DNA of 57,500 nt from Symbiodinium natans (Eukaryota > Sar > Dinophyceae > Suessiales > Symbiodiniaceae): contig CAJNDS010002144.1 of the NCBI GenBank assembly GCA_905221605.1, positions 540,147 to 597,646 on the forward strand, written 5' to 3'. How positions within the stretch are numbered: position 1 is the stretch's first letter; the number at the start of each line of letters is the position of its first letter. A program made the translations under genes and the position numbers. The notes beneath the pieces were generated by a model. It was not told where the DNA came from, ran no database searches, and saw nothing but the letters and a program-made list of their open reading frames with translations. Positions 12,701-22,052 of the stretch are shown piece by piece.

Positions 12701-15700
12701 GATCCTTAATATGATTTAAGGCATATTCCTTAATTAAGCCATATTGGGCTCTTGAGGGGGGCTCGCTACGTTGTGCCTACTTGTTTCTTTTCCCCTTTCT
12801 GGGGTCGGATGGGTGGGCCGCGGCAACGGGGCTGGGCTCCCATTGGGCTAGATTCTAGGTCGGATGGGTGGGCCGCGGCAACGGGGCTGGAAAGAGCCCA
12901 CTGTTGCCCAAAAGGGGTTTTTTATATGATTTAAGGCATATTCCTTCATTAAGCAATCTTGGGCTCTTTGCGGGGGCTCCCTACATTGTACCTACATGTT
13001 TCTTTTCCCCTTTCTGGGCTCCTGGGTCGGATGGGTGGGCTGCGGCAACGGGGCTGGGCTCCCATTGGGCTCCCTTCATGTTTCCTTTCGGGGCTTCTGG
13101 ATAGGTCGGATGGGTGGGCCGCGGCAACGGGGCTGGGCTCCCATTGGCCGTCTTTGGCCCAATATTGCCCAAAAGGATCCTGAATATGATTTACGGCATA
13201 TTCCTCCCTACATTGTACCTACATGTTTCTTTTCCCCTTTGTGGGCTCCTGGGTCGGATGGGTGGGCCGCGGCAACGGGGCTGGGCTGTCATTGGGCTCC
13301 CTTCATGTTTCCTTTCTGGGCTTCTAGATTCCAGGTCGGATGGGGGGGCCGCGGCAACCGTTTGTGTGTTTACTCACTACTGTTTTACACGACGCCTTTT
13401 TCATGCACCTTGTGGAATTGCGCTGCCTATTTCTGAGCGCCAGCTGCTCGAACATGTCATGCGCTTGGTGTCCAACTTCGATGCACCCACCTCTCCCTCC
13501 CTGGTTAGCTGTGTTTAGAGCCCTGGTTAACCCCGCTTTTCTCCCCTACTTTTTGCCCTGCAGGGACGGGGGGGGGGGGTTGCTGGATACACCATATGCT
13601 TAGCTTGTCGTCTTCGCTTTCAATATGCACCTGGATGTATGCTGCCCGCCACCACTCGTCAAAAAGAGAGGGAGCTGTGCGTGCTGGTGCTTAGAAATAG
13701 GGTCGTGTTGAACGGGGCTGGGCTCCCATTGGCCCAAAGAGCCCAATATTGCCCAAAAGGGATCCTTAATATGATTTAAGGCATATTCCTTAATTAAGCC
13801 ATATTGGGCTTTTGAGGGGGGCTCCCTACATTGTGCCTACCTGTTTCTTTTCCCCTTTCTGGGGTCGGATGGGTGGGCCGCGGCAACGGGGCTGGGCTCC
13901 CATTGGGCTCCCTTCATGTTTCCTTTCGGGGCTTCTGGATTCTCGGTAGGATGGGTGGGCCGCGCCAACGGGGCTGGGCTCCTATTGGCCCAAAGAGCCC
14001 AATATTGGTCAAAAGGGATCCTTAATATGATTTAAGGCATATTCCTTAATTAAGCCACATTGGGCTCTTTGGGGGGGGCTCCGTAGATTGTATCTACATG
14101 TTTCTTTTCCCCTTTCTGGGCTCCTGGGTCGGATGGGTGGGCCGCGGTAACAGGGCTGGGCTCCCATTGGGCTCCCTTCGTGTTTCCTTTCTGGCCTCCT
14201 GAGTCGGATGGGTCCAGAGGTTCCTGCAAGCAAGTCAATGCAGTCAAAAAATCGGGCAACTTTCCCACCTTTTCAACAGGAGAACCTTGCGGCGCTGGCA
14301 GGATCCTTGCCTGTATATGTGAAGCATCTCTTCGTATGTCGTGTAAGTTATACTTGCAAACCATTCTGGATTGTTTACCCAGAGCTCAAGCCAAGGTCTA
14401 CAGTAAGGCAATCCCCTCAGGACGCGTGTGGAGTTGGCCCACAGCTTGCGTTCGCTCACCAGAAGCCAGCAGAACTGGACTAACCCCTTCAGGCTCTAAG
14501 CGAAGCGCGAAGATAAAAAAAAATCAGCCTTCAGGCTTCAGGCCAAGCAAAGAGTTTCAATCAGGCTTCAGGTGTTGTAACAGTTGCGGGAAAAATGTGT
14601 GTGTAAAGAAGGCTTTTTGTTTTCCTTTGTAAAAGCTCATTTGTGCTTTTTCCACAAACGTATGCAGCTAGGTATCCTTTCTCGCAATGCGGCAGTGTTG
14701 TAACAGTTGCGGGAGAAATGTGCATTCTTCCCGCGCGTGGTGTGTGCGGCAGCAAGATCCTGTGGTAGAGGCCCTGCGTTCAGTCTGCGGAAAACATCGT
14801 CAACGGTTCCGTGCAAAGACGGCCTTTTGTTTGCTTTGAGCTCATTTGTGCTTTTTCCACAAACGTATGCAGCTAGGTATCCTGTCTTGCAATGCGGCAG
14901 TGTTGTAACAGTTGCGGGAGAAATGTGCATTTTTCCCGCGCGTGTCTGCGGCAGCAAGATCCTGTGCAAGAGGCCCTGCGTTCGGTCTGCGGAAAAAATC
15001 GTCAACGGTTCCGTGTAAAGAAGGCCCTTTGTTTGCTTTGTAAACGCTCATTCGTGCTTTTTCCACAAACGTATGCAGCTAGGTAGCCTGTCTCGCAATG
15101 CGGCAGTGTTGTAACAGTTGCGGGAGAAATGTGCATTTTTCCCGCGCGTGGTGTGTGCGGCAGCAAGATCCTGTGCTAGAGGCCCTGCGTTCGGTCTGCG
15201 GAAAAGTCGTCACCGGTTCCGTGTAAAGAAGGCTTTTTGTTTCCTTTGTAAACGCTCATTTGTGCTTTTTCCACAAACGTATGCAGCTAGGTATCCTGTC
15301 TCGCAACGCGGCAGTGTTGTAGCAGTTGCGGGAGAAATGAGCATTTTTCCCGGGCGTGGTGTGTGCGGCAGCAGGATCCTGTGCTAGAGGCCCTGCGTTC
15401 GGTCTGCGGAAAACATCGTCAACGGTTCCGTGTAAAGAAGGCTTTTTGTTTCCTTTGTAAAAGCTCATTTGCGCTTTTTCCACAAACGTATGCAGCTAGG
15501 TATATATCCTGTCCCGCAATGCGGCAGTGTTGTAACAGTTGCGGGAGAAATGTGCATTTTTTCCGCGCGTGGTGTGTGCGGCAGCAAGGTCCTGTGCAGG
15601 AGGCCCTGCGCTAGGCCTGCGGATAAAATCGCCAAAAGTTCCGTTGGGGCAGCAAGATTCTGTGCAGCAGGCCCTTCATTTCGTCTGCGGGAACAATCGC

Positions 15701-17206
15701 CAAGGGTTCCGTGTAAAGAAGGCTTTTTGTTTGCTTTGTAAAAGCACATTTGTGCTTTTTCCACAGACGTATGCAGCCAGGTATCTCGTCTCGCAACACG
15801 GCAATGTTGTAACAGTTGCGGGAGAAACGTGCTTTCTTTCCGCGCGTCGTGTGTGCGGCAGCAAGATCCTCTGCAGGAGGCCCTTCGTTTCGTTTGCGGG
15901 AAAAAAGGCCAACTTTTCCGTGTAACAGAGGCTTTTTGTTTGCTTTGTAGAAGCTCATTTGTGGTTTTTCCACAAACGTACCCAGCCAGGTATCCTGTCT
16001 CGCTTAATGCGGCAATTGCGGGAAAAATGTGCCTTCTTTGCGTGCATTCTTGCTGCTGCAACAAGATCCTGTGCACGAGGTTCTTCACTCGGTCTGCGGA
16101 ACAATCGTCAATGCTTCCGTGTACAGAGAGCTTGTTGTTTGCCTTATAAGCCGACAAATCCCTTCCTGCTTCTTTTGCCAAATATTCGCGGCAAAGTTCC
16201 CACTTTTTCCCGTGCGACAGCCAGCCGAACCGAATACTAAGCTCATTTGCGTTTTTCCACAAGAGTCTGAAGCAAAGGCCAGGTATCCTGTCTCGCAATG
16301 CGGCAATGTTGTAGCAGTTGCGGGAAAAATGTACATTGTTTCCGTGCGTGGTTTGTGCAGCAGCAAGATCCTGTGCAGGAGGAGGCCCTTCGTTCGGTTT
16401 GCGAAAAAAATCGTCAACAGTTCCATGTACACAGAGAGCTTGTTTTTTGCCTTGTAAGCAGACAAATCCCTTCCTGCTTTTTTTGGCCAAATAGTCGCGG
16501 CAAAGTTCCAACTTTTTGACAGCCAACCGCCGAATACCAAGCTCGTTTGCGGTTTTTCCACAAACCACAAAGGTCTGAAGCAAAGGCCAGGTGTCCTGTC
16601 GCGCAATGCGGGAACATGTGTGTTTTTTTTTCCATGCGTGGTTTGCGCAGCAGCAAGATCCTGTGCAGTAGGCCCACCGTTCGGTCTGCGGAAACAGTCG
16701 TCAACGGTTCCGTGGAAAGAGGTCTTTTTTTGTGTGCTTTGTAAGCCGACAAGCCACTTCCTGCTGTTTTTTGCCAAATATTGGCGGCAGAGTTCCCACT
16801 TTTTTCCCGAGCCGAATACGAAGCTGATTTGTGTTTTTTCCACAAACGTCTGCAGCAACGGTCAGGAATCCTGTCTTGCAATGCGGCAATGTTGTAACAC
16901 TTGCGGGAAAAGTATGTGTTTTTCCCGTGCGTGGTTTGTGCGGCAGCAAGATCCTGTGCAGGAGGCCCTTCGTTCGGTCTGCCGAAAAAATCGTCAACGG
17001 TTCCGTGTAAAGAGGGCTTTTTGTTTGCTTTGTAAGCCGACAAATCCCTTCCTGCTTCTTTACCATTCTTCTTTCGCAGAAAAAAGTTTGCCGAATGCTT
17101 AAACTTTTTTCGCAGCATCTGCTGGCGAAGCCAGATTGGGTTCCAACGCATTCCATCTTGAACCGGTATGATTCGATGCATTTTGTTTGGGGTCTTCGCT
17201 GGTGTA

Positions 17207-17246
<40 letters not shown>

Positions 17247-17249
17247 TTT

Positions 17250-17327
<78 letters not shown>

Positions 17328-19802
17328 CCTCTCTCGCTCTCTTTTTTTGCCTACCGAAGGTTTAGGGTTTAGGGTTTAGGGTTTAGCGTTCAGGGTTTAG
17401 GGTTTGGGGCGTGTTACGTTGTGGGTTGCTCGCTGGGCTCCCTCATTTTTTCTAACCGGCCCCTCTGCCCGGGTCGCTCGTGGCGGTAAGCCCGCCCCAA
17501 GCCACCCTGCATATTCATTTTTAGGGTTTAGTTCCTAGAGTCTGGTTTTGCTTGTTCCAGCGGGGGCATGCTGTGCCACTGCACACGCTGTTGCAGCACC
17601 GTCCCGATCCGAGCCTCGTGGGGGCAGGGCTGCAAAGAGATTAAGTTCTAGCAAACGCTGGCATCCCTCGTCTGCCGTTACGGTTTGTTTGCCTTGAAAA
17701 TTGAAAAATACGAGCCCCCCTTGACCAAAACTAGGCTGTGAAACGGGTGGCCTTTCAGGGCCTCCCATGCAGGTTTCAAGGCTTCTGCAGGGAGCTTTTA
17801 GAAGCTTCCTTGTGGCCGCAAATAAAGAAAAACCATGAGGCCATTTCTGCCATCGAACTCCTTGCCTTCTTACAACTGGAATCGGACCACTTTTGACCGA
17901 ATCTTGGGGGGTGCCTCTCACAGGGGCCTCCTCATGAAACAAGGATTTTGAAGACAAGCTCAGAAGTGGGAGAAGCCCAAGAGAGCTCAGAAATGGCTTG
18001 GGGAGAAGCCAAATGGTTTGGGAGAAGCCCGAAAAAGCTCAGAAATGCTCAGACATGCTTGGAAAAAACCCAAAAAGGCTCAGAAATGGTCTGGGACAAG
18101 CCCGCTCACAAATGGTCGATCAGAAACGGCCCAGAAATGGTTTGGGAGAAACCCAAAAAAGCTCAGACATGGAGCCTAAATAAGTTCAGAAATGGTCAAA
18201 AACTCAGAAATGGTTTGGGAGAAGCCCAACAAGGCTCAGAAGTGGTCTGAGCCCGGCAATGGTCCTCCGGGGTTGCGCCAGCCATGTTGGGGGGGCCCGG
18301 GTTGCACCAGCAACGGTCCTTGGGGCGGCCGGGCTTGCGCCAGCACAAAGGCGCCACCGCATTGATGACCAGTGTGGGGCTTACCTTGCCTTGGAGCGTC
18401 CAGCAGCCCCAGCTTTCCCTGAGCTGCACGTTCAATGCTTTCAGGTCACTCGCTTTCAGGTCACTCGCGAGCTCGGACGGCTTCGGGCTCTCAGGTGTTG
18501 TTAGCGAGCCCTCAGCAAGAACTTTAGGGTTTAGGGCTTTGTCCCCTGTGAGGGATTAAACAGGGCACCTCGTTCCAGCCATGCACAAAGAATCATGGTA
18601 CTCTGCAACATGTATGAACACGCACACGTGTTTGTACGTATGTAAGTATGCATGCATGTATTCAGAACACAGTGAATATCTATGTATACACGTATGTATG
18701 CATGCATGCATGTATGCATGTACGGATGTATGGATGTATGGATGTATGTATGCATGTATGCAAAGATATGCATCGTTATGTCATGACAATCATAGCGCGG
18801 AAGCCTTGTTCTTCACTATCTGCTCTTATTTTTGGAGCCGAGCTTAAATTCATAAGTTGCTGGACAGCAGCCCAGGCAACCCAGCTCGGGGATGCACTTT
18901 GGCGATCGCTTCATCCAGTTCGGCCACTTCCGGATGGGCGAAGTGGATGCGAACCACTTCTCCATCTCCCACAGCTCAGGTCGCCTGGTCTCTTGGGAGG
19001 TCAGGGCCCGGAGGCCCCGTAGGCCCGTAAGGCCGAAAAGGGCCGTAGGCCCTTAGAGCCTGACTCCCATACAACTCGTTCGCCCGTAGAGCCCTCAAAG
19101 CCCTGAAGGCGCTTGGAGCCCTTAGAGCTCTTAATTAAGCCCTTAGAGCCCTTCGAGCGCTTAGAGCCCTTGGAGCCCTTCGATTAAAATCCCTTGGAGC
19201 CCTTGGAGCCCTTGGAGCCCTTGGAGCCCTTATAGGGCCTGGACACCCCCTACAGACCCTGGAGCCCGTAGGCCCAGGGCCCGCACAGCCCGCATGTTGC
19301 CCGGCCTCTGCGGCCCTCACAGCCAAGGTCAGACTGTGCAGATCTTCCGTTCCGACGGGACCTTGCATCCTGGGCCTCGGAGCAGCTGGGGCTTGTGGCA
19401 CAGCTCCCGCCCCGTTCTGGATGCGCCCTTGGGCATCACCTTCGGGGCTTCTTGGCTTGCCTCGGTTTTTTGGAAGCTTCTCTTGGGGGGCCCGATTCCC
19501 TATGTGCCACGTAGGATATAGGAGATCTAGACAACCTCGTTCTCATGTCCTATACAGCCTATATCAGCCCTTTGGTATCCCAAATGGAGCTCTTAAATTC
19601 CTTTGGCAATCCTCCCCAGGATCGCTTCGTGCAGATCGGAAACTTCCGGGTCGGAGACGTGGACGGTCAACACTTCTCCGTCGCGCACGTGGGTGGCAAG
19701 ACCATGCAGATTTTTCGGTCGGACGGGACCCTTCATCCCGGCCCGCGCAGCGACTACACCACAGTGGGCCGCCCGATGCTTGAGTGCAAGGTGGCGGAGT
19801 AG
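6736..19802 (+). CDS. Repeat-domain protein of about nine units, heavily spliced
   Basis: I do not recognise the family. One unit of roughly 65 residues recurs: (G)DRFIQIGxFRLAAxDxxHFSISHxxG, then KTAQIYRSDGTLHPGPRSDW, then a linker with GITFG. Exons by eye: 6736-6807, 6910-6999, 7180-7229, 7631-7705, 8060-8126, 8576-8640, 8907-9430, 9689-9772, 9964-10055, 10418-10540, 10840-10928, 11103-11176, 11351-11448, 18885-18978, 19328-19455 and 19620-19802 (TAG at 19800-19802). Exon breaks fall repeatedly inside the unit; for example FQFIQ at 7229 continues as IGNFRL at 7631. Intron lengths run from about 100 bases to 7.4 kb and hold telomere-like arrays and two satellites. The internal homology shows growth by tandem duplication. 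Function is unknown. Some exons could be decayed, since frames near 10540 and 7700 run into stops. Confidence 0.7.
6842..6872 (+). repeat. Short TTTAGGG patch after an exon
   Basis: Four TTTAGGG units lie between the first two exons of the repeat-domain gene, in the orientation typical of sequence following an exon. Confidence 0.75.
7300..7595 (+). repeat. CCCCTAAA (8-mer) array grading into CCCTCAA and CCCTAAA
   Basis: About twenty units of an 8-base variant with four Cs lie at 7302-7447, followed by CCCTCAA and CCCTAAA units to 7595. The block sits in the intron between exon pieces at 7229 and 7631. It shows local spread of one variant unit. Confidence 0.9.
7785..7911. mobile_element. MITE-like palindromic element, GATCTTCC family
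   Basis: Terminal inverted repeats of about 29 bases: the left end has GATCTTCCAAAGCCCC and the right end the complement of GATCTTCCAAAACCCC. The AT-rich middle contains TTAGTTAAGGAATATACCC. Related copies lie at 20170-20282 and in degraded form at 36664-36834. It lies in an intron and encodes nothing, so it is probably a non-autonomous DNA element; the transposase source is unknown. Confidence 0.7.
8160..8265. mobile_element. MITE-like element, TCGGAATAATTA family (diverged copy)
   Basis: Contains TTCGGAATAGTTACG and CCCCTTATGGTCCCTG, shared with copies at about 33905-34020 and 44091-44190. The terminal inverted repeats are less clear here than in the 44091 copy. It lies in an intron of the repeat-domain gene. 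Confidence 0.5.
8700..8815. repeat. (AGTAGC)n / (AGTAGG)n microsatellite
   Basis: About 20 hexamer-like units of GTAGCAGTAGGA. The long Leu-rich frame on the minus strand over this tract is an artefact of the repeat. Confidence 0.9.
8907..9430 (+). CDS. Largest exon of the repeat-domain gene (nearly three units)
   Basis: A continuous frame from the acceptor CTAG at 8906 carries FLQLGKFRLGDADGNHFLVS, then MQIYRSDGTLHPGPRTDW, then a second unit (DRFIQLGEWRLAAIDATHFS, AQIYRSDGTLHPGPRSDW) and the start of a third (GITFGPGFVQIGNFRLAAMD). It ends near AQIYR at about 9430, where the next exon at 9689 resumes with SDATMHPGPRSDWDGWG. This exon is the best template for the unit because it needs no splicing. 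The linker between units 1 and 2 is longer (TCKDIAEMAYGVCDPDFGSW). Confidence 0.85.
9781..9887 (+). repeat. Perfect CCCTAAA array in an intron
   Basis: About fifteen perfect units lie between the exons at 9689-9772 and 9964-10055, followed at 9912-9950 by a short degenerate TTTAGGG patch. Confidence 0.92.
10075..10415 (+). repeat. TTTAGGG then CCCTACA/CCCTAAG/CCCTAAA arrays in one intron
   Basis: The intron between exons ending near 10055 and starting at 10418 opens with degenerate TTTAGGG/GGGTTAA (10076-10180). It closes with blocks of CCCTACA (10258-10306), CCCTAAG (10309-10365) and CCCTAAA (to 10408). On RNA the two halves could pair as a long stem. Confidence 0.85.
10549..10820 (+). repeat. 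TTTAGGG patches around a poly-C run
   Basis: TTTAGGG/TGTAGGG units at 10549-10640, a poly-C tract near 10658-10670 and a second patch of TTTAGGG at 10784-10818 fill the intron before the exon at 10840. Confidence 0.75.
10936..11090 (+). repeat. CCCTGAA-rich array
   Basis: About fifteen units, mostly the CCCTGAA variant flanked by CCCTAAA, between the exons at 10840-10928 and 11103. Confidence 0.85.
11191..11340 (+). repeat. CCCTAAA array filling a short intron
   Basis: Nearly the whole intron between the exon ending near 11176 and the exon at 11351 is CCCTAAA. It is followed by GAGACAG and the exon GKTAQIYRGDGTLHPGPRSD. The intron appears to be little more than the array. Confidence 0.9.
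11455..11560. repeat. CT/T-rich microsatellite
   Basis: (CT)n mixed with poly-T directly follows the exon ending near 11448. Confidence 0.8.
11590..14225. repeat. Minisatellite with ~60-80-bp GC-rich unit
   Basis: The unit contains GGGTGGGCCGCGGCAACGGG, GCTGGGCTCCCATTGGGC, TCCCTTCATGTTTCC and TTTCTGGGCTCCTGGGTCGG. Some 25 to 30 copies are scattered through 2.6 kb with insertions and deletions. Long open frames on both strands (for example 354 codons from 11342) are by-products of the GC-rich repeat. It lies inside the 7.4-kb intron between exons 11351-11448 and 18885. Confidence 0.9.
12675..14070. repeat. Palindromic AGCCCAATATTG modules within the minisatellite
   Basis: Modules of about 80 bases recur near 12675, 12893, 13150, 13735 and 13995. 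The full ones run from AGAGCCCAATATTGCCC through TTAATATGATTTAAGGCATA to a CATATTGGGCTCTT-type end. Their ends are mutually complementary, so each could fold as a hairpin. A longer duplication (about 12585-12880 and 13660-13910) carries the module with shared non-minisatellite sequence (CACCACTCGTCAAAAAGAG). Confidence 0.75.
14560..17080. repeat. Satellite with ~205-bp unit
   Basis: Successive copies of CTTTTTCCACAAACGTATGC start at about 14645, 14851, 15056, 15265 and 15473 (spacing 205-209). After 15473 the spacing becomes 208-310 with diverged units to about 17080. Each unit includes GCGGCAGTGTTGTAACAGTT, GCAGCAAGATCCTGTGC and AACGGTTCCGTGTAAAGAAG. Proximal units are the most alike and distal ones are diverged and longer, which suggests recent amplification at the left end. 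The 372-codon minus-strand frame here is a repeat artefact. Confidence 0.9.
17205..17350. repeat. (CT)n microsatellite
   Basis: About 130 bases of CT dinucleotides interrupted by T runs, followed by TTTAGGG units at 17360-17405. Confidence 0.92.
17405..18550. repeat. Dispersed repeat with an internal short tandem repeat
   Basis: Two portions resemble 32530-32775. Around 17480-17565 both have CCGCCCCAAGCCACC-like and CTAGAGTCTGGTT-like text, and around 18440-18515 both have TCAGGTCACTCGCGAGCT-like and AGCGAGCCCTCAGC text. Between them lies a tandem array at 17960-18250 built on GCTCAGAAATGGTTTGGGAG, then two GGGTTGCGCCAGC-type copies. I see no convincing gene. The 140-codon minus-strand frame at 17535-17957 has no recognisable domain. 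Confidence 0.55.
18600..18770. repeat. (ATGT)/(ATGC) microsatellite
   Basis: Degenerate ATGT, ATGC and GGATGT units. The rest of 18770-18884 is unique sequence leading to the acceptor before the exon at 18885. Confidence 0.85.
19000..19290. repeat. GAGCCCTTG / GGCCCGTAG degenerate short repeat in an intron
   Basis: Repeats of about nine bases (GAGCCCTTG, GGCCCGTAA) lie between exons 18885-18978 and 19328. Open frames rich in Pro/Arg here are artefacts. Confidence 0.75.
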
Positions 19803-20169
19803 CGGAGGTCGAGGGCGCGGGCTCTACATGTTTTCCAGTTAATGCCTGCCTGTCTCGGTCGCGCGGCTACACGAAGGGCGATCTGGCCGCGCAATACCAG
19901 TAAACTCCATAAAGTTGGAACATCGTTATCCCCATACCCCAAAAGGTATACTGAAGGGAATCGGAGCTCTCATCATCCTTTCATCCATGTTCCACCTTTC
20001 CTGAGCTTTTTATACCGTAGGGCAAGAATTCGATGTAGAAATACCGTAGGGCAAGACTCGATTTAGAAAGCTCCAGACCTGTCATCAAGTTCGAAAAGGG
20101 CCGCCCCCGTGGGGGGCCGTTGCGTAGAGCTTGCGCAGGAGCCAGGCCTATCATCCCTTTGATTTTTGG

Positions 20170-20282
20170 ACCCAGATCTTCCAAAAACCCCTGAATTGCG
20201 GAATAGACCCTAATTCAGAATAAGGATCCTTAGTAGAACACTAGGGTATAATCCTTCTTTAAGGGGTGGAAGGTCCGGGGAG
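20170..20282. mobile_element. MITE-like element, GATCTTCC family (second copy)
   Basis: The left end CCCAGATCTTCCAAAAACCCC matches the left end at 7783. The right end AAGGGGTGGAAGGTCCGGGG is its imperfect complement. The AT-rich core includes GGATCCTTAGTAGAACAC. The unique stretch 19803-20169 before it shows nothing else recognisable. Confidence 0.65.
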
Positions 20283-20299
20283 CCCAGGTGACCCCAACT

Positions 20300-20840
20300 C
20301 ACCCATCCTCCTCTTTCAGCAGGCCACCCCTTCTGTTAGGGTCGCCAGCAGTCGCGCCGCGTTCCATGGCCAGCGCCGGCTCCAGGGACTTCTTTGTTTG
20401 GAGGAAGCGGAGCCATGGCGCAGGGCGGATACGAAGCACTGGGTGCCGCGGACGATGTTTTAGCGTTCTTTTTTTGGGGGGGCTTCTGGATGCCTTTTGG
20501 CAGGGTTGGGAGTTCGGCCTGGGGCGCCAGGATTTCGGAGTGCAAGACCCCTACCCTCAGACGCCAAGGCCCGCAAGATTCCAGCATCCCGACAGACCTT
20601 TCACAACCTGAAACCTGTCAAGCCCAAGCACCCCTCTCGAAAACCCTCTCCAAAACCCTAAAACCCACCCACCCTCCTAAAATCCCCAAAGCCCCCCCCT
20701 AAAACCCCCCCCCCCCCAAGCCCCCCACCAAAAGCCCTAGGCACCATCAAAGCATGGGGGTCCAAGGGCGCCGGCTGCGAGCTCTTGCAGCAGCAGGCGC
20801 CAGAGGCGCCCAAGGGCAGCTGCGCGGCTCGGCCTGAGAG
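20300..20840 (+). CDS. Possible exons of an unrecognised gene (weak)
   Basis: GC-rich open segments lie at about 20332-20460 and 20748-20838. The second contains SKGAGCELLQQQAPEAPKGS and is followed by GGGGG and then a TTTAGGG array, the exon/array arrangement seen elsewhere. Two ATG codons (20368, 20414) could start a protein but no domain is recognisable. A further small segment at about 21577-21620 (GTEALSMALEFRRGRLC) follows a CCCTAAA array. The retrotransposon at 21786 may sit in an intron of this gene. Confidence 0.3.
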
Positions 20841-20849
20841 GGGGTTGCT

Positions 20850-21575
20850 TCTTGGTTTAGGGTTTAGGGTTTAGGGTTTAGGGTTTAGGGTTTAGGGTTT
20901 AGGGTTTAGGGTTTAGGGTTTAGGGTTTAGGGTTTAGGGTTTAGGGTTGAGGGGTTTAGGGTTTTGGGGGTTTCGGGGGTTTGGGGTTTCGGGGCTTAGG
21001 GTGTAGGCCAAACCATGGATAGCAACTTGAAGCTTTGTGCGACGCTCCCTGATTCTGCAGAAGTCAGACGGGAAACACCCTCGGCCTAAAACCCTAACCG
21101 GGTAAAATTGATCATCTACAACCACAGAAGCCCTAAACCCCACTAATCCAAACAGCACATGAAGTGTTTGGCCGAGAGGCCAGGCCCTAAAACCCTGAGA
21201 AGCAACTAGCCAAACACTCTTGTAGGCAGTCATTCCGAAACCTTTTGTCTCTCACGTCCGGCCTCCTAAACCCTAAACCCTAAACCCTAAACCCTAAACC
21301 CTAAACCCTAAACCCTAAACCCTGAACCCTAAACCCTAAACCCCAAACCCTAAACCCTAAACCCTAAACCCTAAACCCTAAACCCTAAACCCTAAACCCT
21401 AAACTTTGCCCTAAACCCTAAACCCTAAACCCTAAGCCCTAAACCCTAAACCCTAAACCCTAAACCCTAAACCCTAAACCCTAACCCCTAACCCCTAAGC
21501 CCTAAACCCTAAACCCTAAACCCTAAACCCGAAACCCTAAACCCTAAACCCAACCCTAAACCCTAAGCCCCTAAA
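20850..21575 (+). repeat. TTTAGGG array, spacer, long CCCTAAA array
   Basis: About fourteen perfect TTTAGGG units (20854-20950), degenerate units to 21005, a 240-bp unique spacer, then roughly 300 bases of CCCTAAA variants (21266-21575). The two arrays are inverted relative to each other, as in an intron whose ends could pair. Confidence 0.9.
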
Positions 21576-21759
21576 CCGGTACGGAGGCCCTGAGCATGGC
21601 TTTGGAGTTTCGGCGCGGTCGGTTGTGCTAAACTGGGGGTCCTTTCTTGTGGGGACTCTTCCTCAACACGGAGTGTCACTCCATTACGGGGGGGGTCCTA
21701 AACCGAACATCCCCCGTGTCCCCCCCCCAAACCCCGAATAGTCCCAAAACCCCACCCTG

Positions 21760-21785
21760 GGGGGTTTAGGGTTTAGGGTTTAGGG
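21760..21785 (+). repeat. TTTAGGG units at the retrotransposon insertion point
   Basis: Three TTTAGGG units end at 21785. The same repeat resumes at 31690 on the other side of the element, so the element was inserted within a TTTAGGG array. Confidence 0.9.
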
Positions 21786-21990
21786 TGCGGAGCTGCAGTT
21801 TGTATTGTGGAGAAGAGTTGGTGTTTAAGGTTAAAGGGTCAATGAACCCGGAATCATCTTGGCTCAAGACTGGGCCATGCGCCTGGTAGCAAAAAGAAGT
21901 TTCGAGTTCTTGGTGTTTGCTGGTTGGTTCAGGGTGAAACCTCTGGCGACTGTTAGGGTTGATTCCCTTCCCCTTTCGGTTGCCCCCGTA
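21786..21990 (+). repeat. 5' LTR (205 bp)
   Basis: Begins TGCGGAGCTGCAG and ends TGCCCCCGTA, identical by eye to 31485-31689. The ends are TG...TA rather than TG...CA. The LTR contains a spliced-leader-like stretch at 21848-21868. No TATA box is evident. Confidence 0.95.
21848..21868 (+). promoter_or_regulatory. Spliced-leader-like motif inside the LTR
   Basis: Reads CCGGAATCATCTTGGCTCAAG. This matches the dinoflagellate spliced leader core (CCGTAGCC, then ATTTTGGCTCAAG) at 17 of 21 positions, including the terminal TTGGCTCAAG. The same motif is in the right LTR at 31547-31567. It could be a relic of a trans-spliced copy or could mark the RNA 5' end; chance is not excluded. Confidence 0.5.
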
Positions 21991-22003
21991 GGTTATGAGC
22001 CCA
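21991..22003 (+). promoter_or_regulatory. Primer-binding site, probably initiator tRNA-Met half-molecule
   Basis: GGTTATGAGCCC directly follows the LTR. It is complementary to GGGCUCAUAACC, the conserved anticodon arm of eukaryotic initiator tRNA-Met, rather than to a tRNA 3' CCA end. Priming from a tRNA-iMet half cut in the anticodon loop is known for Drosophila copia. Use here is inferred from the match alone. Confidence 0.6.
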
Positions 22004-22052
22004 AATTAGGCTTCCTGCGGTATAGGTAAAGATTTTTCGTTTGTTTAACGCC

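Noticed and set aside
15465-16583. 372-codon minus-strand open frame
   Set aside because: It runs through the 205-bp satellite, repeats with the unit and has matching frames in neighbouring units. There is no domain.
14560-17080. CRISPR array
   Set aside because: The units are 205 bp with no short repeat/spacer alternation, and the host is eukaryotic.
17535-17957. 140-codon minus-strand frame as a gene
   Set aside because: No recognisable domain, it lies in a dispersed repeat, and all other genes are on the opposite strand. Not excluded, but unsupported.
22041-22052. Gag start at the upstream TTG
   Set aside because: A eukaryotic element is expected to use ATG; the first in frame is at 22053.
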